From the NCBI GenBank assembly GCA_002633005.1, contig NMRA01001329.1:1-26624 (forward strand): a stretch of 26,624 bases of DNA. Reading direction: 5' to 3'. Below are positions 9,155 to 20,610 of this stretch, piece after piece. Under the pieces are notes generated by a model. The model saw only the letters and a list, made by a program, of their open reading frames with translations. It was not told the origin of the DNA and ran no database searches. Position 1 is the stretch's first letter, and each line of letters opens with the position of its first letter. Position numbers and translations under genes: made by a program. This stretch comes from Phoronis australis. Its lineage: Eukaryota; Phoronida; Phoronidae.

Positions 9155-10533
9155 ACATGAGAGTTTAAACGGGTGGGCTTCTCTACGTAGATTCCGGTAT
9201 ATAATTTACCTGTCATGTATCCAGCGATTGTGAATTTGACCAAGGAGTGCAGTACATCAAGTGTAAAAATGTCACTCGGTCAAAACATATTTTTCAATTT
9301 CATAAAGTTTGTCAGTCTGGAACATTTTATGGAAGGTCGGCCTGTGATTTGGAGCGAGCCAAGATGAGACTGGTGGATCTTTCAAAGTCTGAAAGCATAG
9401 CTGAAATTTTGATCAAACCCACGCTAAATTATTTGAAAAGACTAAAGCATAATTTGATATCAAAATTAAAATTTCTAGAGAAAAACGTCCCCACTTTGTT
9501 AATTTAGACGTGGAGTCTTGCCGCTGAAGGAGTTAACTGTAAGTTTTGGTAATTTTACAGGTATTAAGGATCGTTTGGTTATTGTTGTACTGTGCCATGG
9601 ATTGAGGACTAAATACATCATCTACGCTCTTGTCTTTTCTACACTGTTCTCAGAACTGGTTAGGTCGGTTTATCCCACGTTTTTTTGAGTTTAGGATTCA
9701 GAATCAGTTTCCTGCTTGATAACAATAACCTCTGTGAGTAAATTAGTGTCATTTAGGCATTTCTTTGGCGAAAAGAGCTGTTGTTTACGAGTCACCGTAT
9801 AGGGAGTGGGGACGTTGTTCAGATTTTCTTGTTTTATCGGTGTACATGTACATGTATGTGCTGACTATTTTGTACGTTTTTGAAGATGGTGATCAATACA
9901 AACCTGAGTTGTTGCTAAGTAACAGGTATGATCTCTCTGTTAGGCTGTTACAGTAACTTACCTGAAATATTTACTGTCTTTAGTTCAGTTCTGTATGACG
10001 TTGGGTGAGCAGTGAACAATTTGATTGCTGTTCAGTACCTATTACAATATTTTTTCAGCTCATTCTCAAGTTTGACTGGTTGTGAGTGATGAAACATTTA
10101 ATGTTAATGCAATTTGTAAGTTGTGAGCCACTTTAAAGCTTAGCAACTGATTTTGTAAGTACTTGTGATTATAGTGGGAGAATGGGTAGTTTAGCCTGTA
10201 CTGGCGTGTAACTAAGAAATAATGGAGTATTCTAAAATTATATGCAAGAGTACATCAGAATGGATTACAATGTTGTTGTAGTGATGGACTGCCTTGCTTT
10301 CGTCTTCTTACTTGTGTAACACCCACTTCCCAAAACAATTGTCTTCATTGCTAGTAGCCTGGTGCAATGAATAGGGAACTTATTTGAATCTATTGAGTAC
10401 AGATGAAACCACCAGTGAGAGGGGGGTACTATGACGTGAAAAGTTGGAATTACCCACGATGGTGCTGTCATAACCACATGAGGGCCGGGCATGCACAAAA
10501 CGAGAGCCAACTGAAGCCTAATCACCCCTTCAA
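9155..10533. other. Intronic sequence without recognised gene
   Basis: Contains an 86-codon + frame at 9247-9507 rich in lysine and leucine with no recognisable domain, and two overlapping TACATGTA octamers at 9843-9856. Nothing else supported. Confidence 0.4.
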
Positions 10534-11080
10534 CACATGTTGCCAATGGTCATAGTGGTCTAGCAACCAAACTGTGTGAGGATAGAAGGTGTTCAACACC
10601 TTGTGACACACCGATTGGGTTTTACCTGTTTTGCACTCCTGCCATATATCCTGGGGGCAACTGCCTCCTGAATCCCCAACAGGAATTATTGAAATTGTGT
10701 TGTCCATGGACGTATCAAATGTAATTTTCCGGATTGAAAACTCAAACATGAAACAAAACCATGATTTTTTTGACGGGAGCAAAAGTCTTGGAGTTTTGCA
10801 CGAACCGAGGACAAAGTCTTGTCATCACCTGAGCGCATGTTGTCAATGATCGGGGAAGCAATCAAAATTTTTGACGATGTTTCCTACCACATTGGTTTTT
10901 ACCTGGTTTGCACTCCTCCATTGTACCCCCTTACTGGCACTTGAGGGCAGCTACCCTCTGAACCCCCACGACCAATTACTAAAATTGTGTAGTCCGGGAA
11001 GGTATGAAATGTTATAAAAAAACTCACAACATTAAACACACTGACGGATGGGTTTTTAAGGGAGCTTCAAGAAAATGAAA
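10534..11080 (+). repeat. Diverged tandem repeat, unit about 280-300 bp
   Basis: Unit 1 starts CACATGTTGCCAATGGTC (10534) and unit 2 CGCATGTTGTCAATGATC (10834). Both then contain TTTACCTGKTTTGCACTCCT (10621 and 10898), a GGGGCAACTGCC / GAGGGCAGCTACC box, AAATTGTGTWGTCC and a GAC/GG..GGGAGC end. A stretch just before unit 1 (TGCACAAAACGAG) resembles the end of unit 1 (TTGCACGAACCGAGG), suggesting remains of a third unit. Indels make the period vary. No protein is encoded. Confidence 0.6.
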
Positions 11081-11692
11081 GCAAATTCACTTTAATATTA
11101 AGTAAAACACACACCTTTATTTTCATGCGATTATAAGTGGATATGAGTTAACGTATTTTACCCATTTTCAACCACACAGTAATTTTACCATTGTATGAAT
11201 TTATCAGTGTTTACATGGTGCGGACCCCGCCACTAAATTGGTGTTAATTATTGCCCGCTTGGGGCGCTAGTTTTTGGACCGATAACCATTGCGGCGAATT
11301 GCAAGACGGTGGAGTGAAGACTCCTATTGTAATACACTCCTTGTTCGACCGAGAAATCTGGACTTTATACAATGTATAGTAAAGATACATGATGCACGTG
11401 GAGTAATATGAAGTTGGTTTGCAGTGTAAGAACTGAGAATGCTAGGAGGAAGAAGACTAAGATGTTTCAATTAGTTAATATTCTCTCGGGGGCCTCCATG
11501 CAGATATCAACATGAGTCACAATTTTAGGACAGTAGTTCATAAGGTCGGCATTATCAAGAACCAACGGCCACCCTGGCCTTCCCGGAATGTTCATATCAT
11601 CTCATGAGCTGTTTGTAAATCTGACCTCCTCATTATAGTGCATACATGCTGTTTGATATACAAACCATATCTTTTTGCTTTTTTGTTTTCAG

Positions 11693-11782
11693 GTTAGAAC
11701 AGCCGTGAAAGATGGAAACTGTACTAAACTCGTGGAATATTTAGCCAGTGGATGGAACGTCAACCAACCACTGGATGAACTG
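11693..11782 (+). CDS. Coding exon 2 of ankyrin-repeat-like protein
   Basis: A textbook exon: pyrimidine tract and AG acceptor at 11691-11692, 30 open codons, then donor CTG|GTAAGT at 11783. It is phase 0 at both ends and continues exon 1. It encodes VRTAVKDGNCTKLVEYLASG, then WNVNQPLDEL. The order A-x-x-DGN-x-x-x-LV-x-YL-x-SG-x-x-VN fits the second half of an ankyrin repeat (second helix, then the turn leading to the next repeat), as found in N-terminal capping repeats. Ankyrin repeats bind partner proteins. The exon should be followed by one encoding G-x-T-x-LH-x-A; I did not find it in the window. The family member is not identifiable from 49 residues. Confidence 0.65.
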
Positions 11783-12969
11783 GTAAGTATTCACGCATGA
11801 ACTCTAACCTGATCATCACTGGATTTGAATTCACCTTGAGTAGAACGTTTTTTACAACCGTTTTCTTTGATGTTTGATGTTGATATTTTTATTACAGCAC
11901 GATAAACTGTTATCCATTTTGTCTTTGCATACTTGGGCTCACGAAAATCCCGAACAAAGTTTTATGCAGTATAAATAAATTGAATGAAAGTTGTGTGTTT
12001 TCGAAGTAGGGGTGCTTATTTGTAGAGAATCTGTGGCGATGCTATTTCGTTATTTTCACGTACCTTTTTACAGTTACAATGTTAAACAACGTCGGAGATT
12101 GTTTAAGGGCAATGAACTTGGTGGAGGAGTAAGTAATAGTGAGGCGCAGTCGATTCTTCAAAATGAGGTTGTACCGAAGTTAGAACTGTAAATGCTTACT
12201 CAAAATCCCTTGCAATCAAATATAATTTAATTAAGTTTTTTTAGCGAATCTACTATTGGAAACACACGTATCTTCAACCAAAAATGTTTTGGACATGCTG
12301 AAATGGTTTATTGTCGTTTCGATTGACTTAGATGGATTTCCAAAGACGAATGATCCATTTTAAGACTCGGTTCCACCCTCTCTTTTTGAAATGAGTTACT
12401 CGACTGTTGGTCTTGCACAAGTTAGTCCAACGTTATCCCTTCACTTTAGGTTATACCAGTCGCCGCGTTTTGATAATTTTTTAAGTAGTCTTAAATGCTT
12501 TATTTTTCTATTTTGTTGACTACGGGTCCAAGTATCAGTTTACTAGGCGTGATTGAACATCACAATCTGAAATGTATCATTTACAAAACTTTTAGCAAGG
12601 CTGATGTTCAAAATGTTGATTTCGTTTAAGCACTAAAAGTGGTCGCACCTTACTAGGAAATATTTGTCACCATACGTTTTTGACAACTCACCCCTTTCCC
12701 ACTATCTAAATTAATATGTTAAACAAGGTAAACTATTTCCTTTTCACGAGATAGAGCACATGCATTAAAATTACGGCCCAGGATACAAATCAACGCTACT
12801 TGTATATTTGAGGAATCACATAAAACAGAATATATATGATTAATGACAATGGCCTCACACGTCTTATCCGCGTTAACTTTAATACACCATTTGCAAATAC
12901 ATCCAATCTTTCTCAAGTCACATATTGACAATACCAACAGTACTCGAGAACAATTGGCAATTGTAAAGT
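11783..12969. other. Probable intron 2 sequence, nothing recognised
   Basis: Starts with the donor of exon 2. Short ORFs on both strands show no known motif. No ankyrin-coding exon was found here. Confidence 0.4.
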
Positions 12970-13482
12970 TAAACAGTGTATTATGGATAGATTTCGACTA
13001 ATTTTTAGTAACCAGAACAATGGCGAGTTCGGACAAATTTCAAAAATCTAATTATGTCGAGTCCGTACAGTTGGCTCAGGCGAGTCCCGACAGTCGTTTG
13101 TCTTACTGCCTAGTTTATTCATTCCCTATTTTTGTTAATCAAACCCATTGGTATCTGAAACTTCCGCAGTGTATGCATGAAATGTATAATATCAACGACG
13201 TAATGCATCAGTTTATAAGAAACCTTCACCGCTATTCTTCAAATTCCATAGAACCGCGGCTACCTTGTCGCACTAGGCAGTCATTCCTGGTCACTCTAAC
13301 GTGAGACGCTTTCAGAGCTTGCCACGACTCTCAAGCTATTGGGCTAACCTGCTTTTATTTACATGTACGATCGATTTTTACATTTTAAGGACAATTTTGC
13401 TCGACCATTGTTGTATTCCAACATCAAGTTGCTCATGACGACGCCATACTCCTCATGACCAGTCCAACCACGTAGTGCAGGT
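12970..13482 (+). repeat. Tandem duplicate, first copy (513 bp)
   Basis: Starts TAAACAGTGTATTATGG and ends CCACGTAGTGCAGGT, immediately before the N at 13483. It matches 13484-13993. The first ~190 bases carry about a dozen substitutions and a 3 bp indel. The remaining ~320 bases differ at one position that I can see. It contains a 94-codon frame (13020-13304) that is open in both copies but most of whose differences change the amino acid. Confidence 0.9.
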
Positions 13483-13483
13483 N
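13483..13483. other. Single N exactly at a duplication junction
   Basis: The first copy ends GCAGGT, then N, then the second copy starts TAAACAG. With the N at 1455, both Ns in the window sit at the 3' end of a duplicated segment. Confidence 0.75.
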
Positions 13484-13993
13484 TAAACAGTGTATTATGG
13501 ATAGATTTCGACTAATTTTTAACCAGAACAATGGCGAGTTCGGACACATGTCAAAAATTTAATTATGTTGAGTCCGTACAGTTGGCTCAGGCGAGTCCCT
13601 ACAGTCGTTTGTCTGACTGCCTAGTTTATTCTTTTCCTATTTTTGTTAATCAAGCACATTTGTATCTGAAACTTCCGCAGTGTATGCATGAAATGTATAA
13701 TATCAACGACGTAATGCATCAGTTTATAAGAAACCTTCACCGCTATTCTTCAAATTCCATAGAACCGCGGCTACCTTGTCGCACTAGGCAGTCATTCCTG
13801 GTCACTCTAACGTGAGACGCTTTCAGAGCTTGCCACGACTCTTAAGCTATTGGGCTAACCTGCTTTTATTTACATGTACGATCGATTTTTACATTTTAAG
13901 GACAATTTTGCTCGACCATTGTTGTATTCCAACATCAAGTTGCTCATGACGACGCCATACTCCTCATGACCAGTCCAACCACGTAGTGCAGGT
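13484..13993 (+). repeat. Tandem duplicate, second copy (510 bp)
   Basis: Same start and end as the copy at 12970. It lacks 3 bp of ATTTTTAGTAACC near its start, which fully explains the length difference. Unique sequence (CCCCAAACCGTG) follows. Probably the other allele of the first copy. Confidence 0.9.
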
Positions 13994-16949
13994 CCCCAAA
14001 CCGTGAAATTATTTTTAATTGTTGAAAAATCAACAGTCTTTTTGTTTTTTGTGGGATGTATTTGTTTTATTGATTTCTGTTTTGATGTTGCTCTTCAATC
14101 CAGATTTGTGTCGTTGCCTTATTATTTAACATGTAGTTGAGTATAATAGGATACATGTATGCTCACTTAGGGATTCGAAAAATGTTCTCACAACTGAAAA
14201 TAAGGATGTGTTAGGGACGCTGTCTTCTATAATAGCATTCAGGTTTCTAGCGTTCACGATCATTTTTAGTTCATAATTTCTTTCGTGCTGATGTATTCAT
14301 TCCTAGAAGTTCACAGGAATTCTGACAGTCTTGTTAAAAAAGTTCCCTATAGATGGCAGGACAGTTAGAGCACCGGGATTAAAAGTTTTAGCTCCTGTTG
14401 CTGTTTAGTGGTCTAGCATACCAGATGCTGTTTTTGACATTGGAATCACCATTTACTATCACTTCGGTTAATCATCGACACAAAATTCATATCAAACCTT
14501 TCTATAACCATGATAGAATGCTATCTCTACATGCGTAAGCCAAAACGCAACATCCACTGCAGTTGCACGTAAAAAGAATGCAAAACGAATAAAAAAATCA
14601 GAATGGAACCAGTTTAGACGGAATTGAAAAATCCATCAAAATTGACCAGTTTCAACTCAATGGCAGCTCATAAAAACAAATGAGACAAAATTGTAAACAA
14701 ATCCTTAAAAAACTGAGTCAATTTGATCGTAAAATTTATTTCGCCCTCAGATGTTTGTTCAAGGCAACTGAGCATATGTGAGCGAAGTACCTTACAACTT
14801 TCATGATGACGTCATTTTGAATTAACTGCTGGAATTATCTTCCAATTCTCTGTCAAGTACCTCACCGGTACTGTATCTCATAATTTACGTCAGATCACTA
14901 TTTGCAGCTTCAGTCGGAATCATAAGGTGGTCTCATGAAAGAAATACTCGATTGTCAAATCGGAACTGTACACCTGCAACTTTTAATCATTTGTTTGTTA
15001 TTAATGAATGTCCCTTTAAAAAAGTCCTGCAGACAAGTGTATCGATGTAGCTAGCATATGTGCACCTAAATATGGCTTTCAGTTGCAAAACGCGGTTTTT
15101 CTAAAACCTCAGAGCTCTTCATTTTTTCAACCCACGGGACGACCTAGACATTTGGGTTTTGATTTTGTATCGATCCATGACTGGAAAGCGTTCTTGCACC
15201 GATGGTTAACTTAGTATCAATGAAATTGGGTTTTTAGAACTAACTTTATTTGAAGTCGTTGTTTATTGAATGTTATTTTCGTGCCTGTTTTCCCAATACA
15301 CTACATCCAAGAGATTTTCCAACTAAAATTCACCTTCGGAACTTGCTTTTCCAGTCAATAACCTATTTTAATATCACATTTCGATATTGATGGGCCCTCA
15401 TCCCTCTATATTCTGTTTGTTCCGTAAAAATGAACTAAGTGCATGATGTTCTGTTGAAGTACGCTATAGCTTGAAAAAAGATCTGATCCTTGGCTACTGA
15501 TTAATTTATAGTTGTCCGTCTCAAAAAGTCCTGGTATGCAGTGGGCATACACGTATTGGTATCTGCGGGCCAGACTCATGGCCGTATGGCTGTAACCAAG
15601 CCGCCCCATCGGCAAATGTCGTTCCAAAGTTACATGAAGTTAGAAGAAAATGGAACACGATATAATTGTGAAAGATGTAACGGATATCTTAAAAAATGTG
15701 AAATGCAAAATATCTCCCGGTTCCGATTGATTTCCAACATTATATATTTTTGAAAATTTTGATACCTTTGTTAGGGAATACTGCGAACAAGCTTAAATAG
15801 AGAGCTCACTGAATCACAGTCATGCGATAAAATAAGCTTATCCCTAATAAGGAAAGCCTCGTGAAAACCTAAAAATTGGAGACTCCTTTCGCTTGATGCA
15901 TGTTTTCCAAGTGTTGTTGGTGAACCAGCTCTGATGTTGATTGGTGGGAGGCTTTATCGGAGAATTGTTTTCATGCATTATATATGACACCATGCACTAT
16001 ATTATTGAACAAGATATCCTTGAACTGATGTTTCTGTTCTATGACGGAAACAGGTGATTCATATTTTATTTTGCTAACTTTGCTGAAAATACCTGAAAGT
16101 AATTTGACGGACTATTCAAAGCATGATGTCAGGCAAGATTTTTAAATCTTTCCAATCAACCGCTGTTGTAGAATATTACCTAATTTAGCAATAAGCTGTG
16201 AGCAGAGATATTAGGCATCAGGGCCATCCGCATACAACCTTGTCGTAGAATATGCTATTCTTGGAACGAGTTTTGCGAGGCTAGGGGTGGTGTCTGGACG
16301 TTAATTAAACTAGTGTACACGTAACTTGCCCCAGTATGGACATCTTACTCTAAATAATGTTCAGGAAAAATCATTTTCCAACTGAACAGAATTTAAAAAT
16401 ATTCAATGCAAATTGCTGAAATATACTGATCTCGAAAAATTGGACAGTTCAGTCAAGTCCTGACTCTCGTTTGTGGACCTGTCTGCAAATTACTCAGACT
16501 TCAACCCCAATTTTGATGAATTTGTCTGCGTTTTGTAAAGCTGCATGCGGATATCAAACAGGTTGTGTCCAATGTAAATGAAGACTTGACGCGGGGAAGT
16601 AAGAATTTGATTCTTTTCTGGATATAAGCTTTACATCCTACTTGCAAAATATGGTGAAGATAAATTATGGTAGTTTTGTAGTACTGATAAAACAATTCCT
16701 TATTGGTATAAAATTCTGCTACTTGGTGTTATTGATTAAGCTTTGATAATAAGAAAATTGGTTCGCATTTTTTCGCAATATCCCTTCTTCGCCTGTCTCC
16801 GGCTAAGAAAGTGTTACCAGTTTTGTCTGGCTCAAAAGTACGCAACGAAGTTGTCATTCAATACTATGGTATAGGTAGATTGAAGATGACCATTATTACA
16901 TTTTTATATAAGTTTTATCATGTAAAGGGATACGGAAAACTTTGACCTT
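13994..16949. other. Non-coding stretch, nothing recognised
   Basis: AT-rich with scattered short frames. A 70-codon + frame at 15541-15753 contains CERCNGYLKKCE, which looks faintly zinc-binding, but it has no family match and overlaps a frame on the other strand. A TACATGTA octamer is at 14152-14159. Confidence 0.4.
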
Positions 16950-17135
16950 CAGCACACATCACGAATTTTTGACCGACTGGTCGGCAATTGGTCGACGACC
17001 GCCCGTCGACCGGCAAATTTGCCGGCCGCAGTGCCGACTCATAACTTACTATAGGCGACTCCCCAGCCGACCCTTCAAATGAACTTAAGCCGACCGGCCA
17101 TCAGCCGACCAGTTGGTCGGCTGCTATTTTTAGGT
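16950..17135 (+). repeat. Palindromic GCCGACC-rich element, fuller copy
   Basis: Begins CAGCACACATCACGAATTTTT and ends near GGTCGGCTGCTATTTTTAGG. In between are many GCCGACC / GGTCGGC words in both orientations (GACTGGTCGGC, TTGGTCGACGACCG, GTCGACCGGCAAATTTGCCGG, GCCGACCAGTTGGTCGGC), so the strand can fold into several hairpins. It is much more GC-rich than its surroundings. A partial copy in the other orientation is at 1456-1549, showing that it is dispersed. Confidence 0.65.
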
Positions 17136-17749
17136 TAGAGTAGCAGTTGCGTTATAGATTGTCAGGCTGGTACCACTTTGCGTGTCGATGCATATTCGTC
17201 TTAGCACAGGGTCAAATAAATTAATCTAGTTTTACTGTCTCCGTTACACGAATTCAAATCGGTTGAGTAACACCCGCTGATTCGAAGGTTGGAGGCAAGC
17301 GGTAATATCATTGAAATGTTGACATTGCAACACGTTTTGGACAAAAAAGCCTGAAAGTTTTCTTTACATTTGATCTTTAATTTGTCTCCTGGCGTTAACA
17401 AGCTGCATTAGATTGGCTGCTTCCCGGTCAAGGGAAGGCTGTAGTCATTTTGTAAACCCAGCTATTTTTGACATTCTTCGCTCACAATTGTTTTTTTTGT
17501 TTGTGTTACGCCGAACTGAATCTTTTTGCGTTTTTAAAATTCTCCACGGGTCTCCTATGACGTACCCATCAGTTATTACACCGAAGAGCTCTCACTCCGG
17601 GGTTTTTATTTTCATAGTATTAACCCTTGCAGTACAGACGTGAACTTCACGGTCCTGTATGCATTAAACCCACGGACTTTGATGACTCTTAGTTCGAAAT
17701 CACATGGTTACGATTTCCACGAACTTAGACAGTGACATGAAACACGTAA
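17136..17749. other. Non-coding stretch
   Basis: A 76-codon + frame at 17413-17643 shows no known domain. Nothing else seen. Confidence 0.4.
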
Positions 17750-17754
17750 AAACC

Positions 17755-18221
17755 TGATGGAGATATCGGCAATGTGGAGACACGGATTCCACTAGTGTGG
17801 GGATGGTCCTGGTAGTATAATTGGGGTTACCCGGTTCTTGGTTGAGTGGTAGATAGTTGGCTAACAAGGTAGCAACAGGAAGTCGATGGAGAGCAGCATA
17901 AAAAAACTAGCACAGTCGTTGAGTTTCTACTGACACACAAAGTTTATTAACTCTAGCTACAATAAGTATAGTGAATAGAAATATGTGTGGGTTGTGAGTG
18001 CAAAACAACAACAATATTGAGAGTTCCGGTGATTTCATCCAACTCATAAATGGAGTCTGGACAGCTGTTTGGCATAATGGGTTTTCACTATCAGAGGGCA
18101 TAGTAATCAACAACACAAGATGTCCGAAATTGTTATATAACATAAACTGTTGTTGGGATAGTTGTAGGTCATAGGAAATGGTGAAATTTGCACTTAATTA
18201 ACTTCATGAGAACCCACGACA
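17755..18221 (-). mobile_element. BEL/Pao 3' LTR
   Basis: In element orientation it begins TGTCGTGGGTTCTC and ends CCATCA, followed by the AAACC duplication (read as GGTTT). A possible polyadenylation signal AATAAA on this strand is at 17943-17948. A short purine-rich tract (GGCGGAG) precedes the LTR, in the place of a polypurine tract. The outer end rests mainly on the matching 5 bp repeat; TGTGGGG at 17796 was the alternative. Confidence 0.55.
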
Positions 18222-18383
18222 CTCCGCCGGCCGAAAGGGTGAAAATATTCAAAATTTAACAATCCACTGTAAAGTTATGTTGCACTCACTCAAAATCACA
18301 TCGAATTAAGATATAATAAATAGAAGTTCACAAACTAGTCATATGGTTATGCACGGAATACATAGTCACTGGTTGATATACAA

Positions 18384-18902
18384 TTAATCTGAATGTTCAT
18401 CATGGTCTTGGGTGAATAAACGCTTGATTCTTTCTGCAGCGAATTTAGCTGCTTGACGCTTGGGTCGATCAACAGCTCCTTGATTGATTTCAAAATCCGT
18501 GTTATCGTTGTTCATTAATTTACTGTGTTTTTCGAGCGGGTAGAGTTTAGCTATTGGTCGATTTGTCAACCCATTCCTTGTCTTGATGATTGCTGAACGT
18601 AGTAATCCGTCAGCTCCAATGTTCAAATATTTCTGAATTCTGCCACATGTTGCAGATTGACCGTGTCTCTCTCGGAGGGATGCTAAATATTCGTTTTTCC
18701 ATCGTGTCCAAAGGTCTGTATACAGCTTATTCAAATATATCACTAGTCGATCCATGGAATCGTGTCGTAGTGAAAAATCTGGATCTCTAATTTCGTCAAG
18801 TTCTGTAAACTGGCGGGGTAATTTTGAAGTCATACGTCCATGGATCAGATGTGATGGGGTAAGTGGGGTTGAGTCGTCATTATCAGTTGATACATATATC
18901 AT
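18384..18902 (-). pseudogene. BEL/Pao pol C-terminal region (DUF5641-like)
   Basis: A 172-codon open stretch containing LTPSHLIHGRM, then LWTRWKNEYLASLRERH, then PIAKLYPLE and RPKRQAA, ending in a stop. These are hallmarks of the domain after the integrase in BEL/Pao polyproteins. It is the best preserved part of the element. Its distance to the 3' LTR (about 160 bp) fits the end of pol. It flows from the integrase frame upstream, with at least one frame change near 18900. Confidence 0.85.
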
Positions 18903-19607
18903 GGCCTCTTGTTGATGACAGATTCTATTTCTGTCAGCACAGTAACAAGGTCATCCTGCGTAACACAAGATTTCCCAAGCACTTTCTTCATTGCCGATTT
19001 CGTTATACCGATCGACCATTCATAGAATCCACCAAACCATGGGGCTCGTTTGGGGATGAATGTCCATTTGATGCATTTCTGGAGTAGACATTTTTACACA
19101 GATTCGCTTGCAATAATATTCTTTATTGTTTCCGCTGATGATACAAAGCTAGATGCGTTGTCGGAAATTACGTGATGACTTGGGAGAGATCTTCGACTGC
19201 AAAATCTTCTAAAGGCTCTTAAAAACGCTCCTGTGGTCATATCTGTAACTAATTCTAAGTGATATCTTCTAGTCACTATACAGGTAAAGAGCAAGACATA
19301 ACATTTGTTTTGTTGTCAATACAGCATTTTGATATTAGAGAGTACCTGTGTAGTCAACTCCAAGAATCGTGTATGGCGGCACTTCTTCAAATCTGTACTT
19401 CGGTAGTGGTGGATCCATAGGGATCGCGTAGGGTTGGCCATTGACTCGTAGGCATTGATCGCATTTTCGTAGCTCAGACTTGACAATCTGTCGAATTCTT
19501 GGTATCCAGTATTGAGTAATTGTAGATGAAGTTCCACCATGTTTTAACAAATCGCGTGCATGTTTGATGATGAGAACAGTGAATCTGTCGTCAGGAGGGA
19601 GTAACAT
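18903..19607 (-). pseudogene. BEL/Pao integrase, frameshifted
   Basis: Element-sense order: histidine-rich part KHARDLLKHGG and CDQC of the zinc-binding domain; LGVDYTG with the first catalytic aspartate (codon at 19353-19355); CIVTRRYHLELVTDM; ISDNASSF with the second aspartate (19160-19162); and WFGGFYEW with the glutamate (19019-19021). All three catalytic acids are present, but the segments lie in at least three frames with stops between (for example after IIASESV at about 19094). An integrase joins element DNA to the host chromosome; this copy cannot make one. Confidence 0.85.
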
Positions 19608-20238
19608 CGGATATTCAGAATCGTATGGGATATTTGCATTCTCAAGCCTCCCCGGCAGGGGATGATGTCGTCTTTGTCAAGAAATAACTTGAACTGTCGT
19701 ACCAATGAACATTTCATTTTTGTTCCTCGTAAAACACTAAGTTCGCGAGAGTAATAGTTGCTCTGAATGTGTTTGATCCACATTAATTTCACATTTTCCA
19801 ACTCATCCAGAGTCAGTTTTACACTTGTTGGTTGCGTAACTTTTTCACAAACTTCAGAACATAGGATGTCACATGAAGCAAGCTGTCTAGGGTAGCAAAG
19901 TGCCTACTGTAAATTATAACACTGAGGTCAAGTTTACAAGTTACCTCAGGGTCTATCTGTTGGGTCTGCTGTTCCTCTTGTTGACCTTGTTACGTAACAT
20001 GTCTGGTTGGTTGAGCACTACTTGGTTGTCGAGTCCCTGCAGTGAGCAATACACTTGGCTGGTAATCTGTTAAACTGGATAAAGTACATTGACTGTCAAA
20101 GCATGACATGACAGTGCTCGGTGATATACTGGTCGGATAGTCACCTGTAGGAAGAAAGCTAGGTCCATTCCACCAGAGATCACATGTATCGAGATTTGAG
20201 GCTGAAATGCCTCTGGTTAGCAGATCAGCAGGGTTTTG
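19608..20238 (-). pseudogene. BEL/Pao pol, RNase H to integrase linker
   Basis: Contains NPADLLTRGIS (20235-20203) followed by LWWNGPSFLP, the conserved segment of BEL/Pao pol after RNase H. Further on are SLLHVTSYVLKFVKKLR and then, in another frame, SLVRQFKLFLDKDDII leading toward the integrase zinc-binding domain. Several stops interrupt it. Confidence 0.75.
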
Positions 20239-20593
20239 TTAGTTTGGGCAATATTTGATTGCATCAAACTTCTGTTGTTTAATTTCTCGTACTCTGTTTT
20301 CAACAAAAAATGGCAGTATTTTGTCGCAGAGTATCCAATGCAGCACAATTTGGCTATCAGACCACAATATCGTCTTCGTTATTTCCAGGTTTTTAAAGAG
20401 AGCATTTTTCACAAAGATCGATAATCTATAGCCAATCAAAGCTGCTGTCATTTCCAATCGTGGTAGGGGAATTTCTTTAGTCATATGCAAGGGTGCTGGC
20501 ATCACAAAATACATGAATTTCAACCTGTTTTGTCACAGGGTTACTGAAATATTGGCGTGGAAGCGTAATTGATCGAGCTGCAATCAAGTGCTG
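20239..20593 (-). pseudogene. BEL/Pao RNase H remnant
   Basis: In one frame (20593-20480) it reads LPRQYFSNPVTKQVEIHVF, then CDASTLAYD. It then shifts frame into IPLPRLEMTAALIGYRLSIF and ILWSDSQIVLHWIL. The acidic residues typical of RNase H (D of CDAS, E of PRLE, D of WSDS) are all visible. About 30 residues usually present between CDAS..Y and the PRLE motif are missing at the frame change. The 5' side joins the LTR stub at about 20611, so the reverse transcriptase is absent. Confidence 0.8.
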
Positions 20594-20610
20594 GCACATG
20601 GTGTTCCATT

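Larger units (their letters stand above)
3688..11692 (+). other. Intron 1 of the ankyrin-like gene (about 8.0 kb)
   Basis: Runs from donor GTGAGA (3688) to the acceptor tract ctttttgcttttttgttttc + AG at 11691-11692. It contains Gypsy element copy B (4205-6037, same orientation), an inverted-repeat element (8865-9154), a diverged tandem repeat (10534-11080) and overlapping TACATGTA octamers at 9843-9856. Positions 6038-8864, 9155-10533 and 11081-11692 hold no ORF with a recognisable domain. The intron call depends on the two exons being adjacent; a small unseen exon in between cannot be excluded. Confidence 0.5.

Noticed and set aside
13020-13815. 94-codon frame open in both tandem copies (13020-13304 and 13531-13815), apparently a duplicated gene.
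   Set aside because: Of the differences between the copies most change the amino acid (including Asp/Tyr and Trp/Leu changes) and few are silent, so there is no sign of protein constraint. The shared open frame follows from recent common origin.
16501-16695. Possible exon near 16540 reading LHADIKQVVSNVNEDL on the + strand, tested as a further ankyrin exon.
   Set aside because: An in-frame stop lies shortly upstream with no acceptor between, and the ankyrin pattern is absent.
17796-18221. Alternative BEL LTR end at TGTGGGG (17796).
   Set aside because: It gives no target duplication with the other end, whereas the end at 17755 gives a perfect 5 bp match (AAACC).
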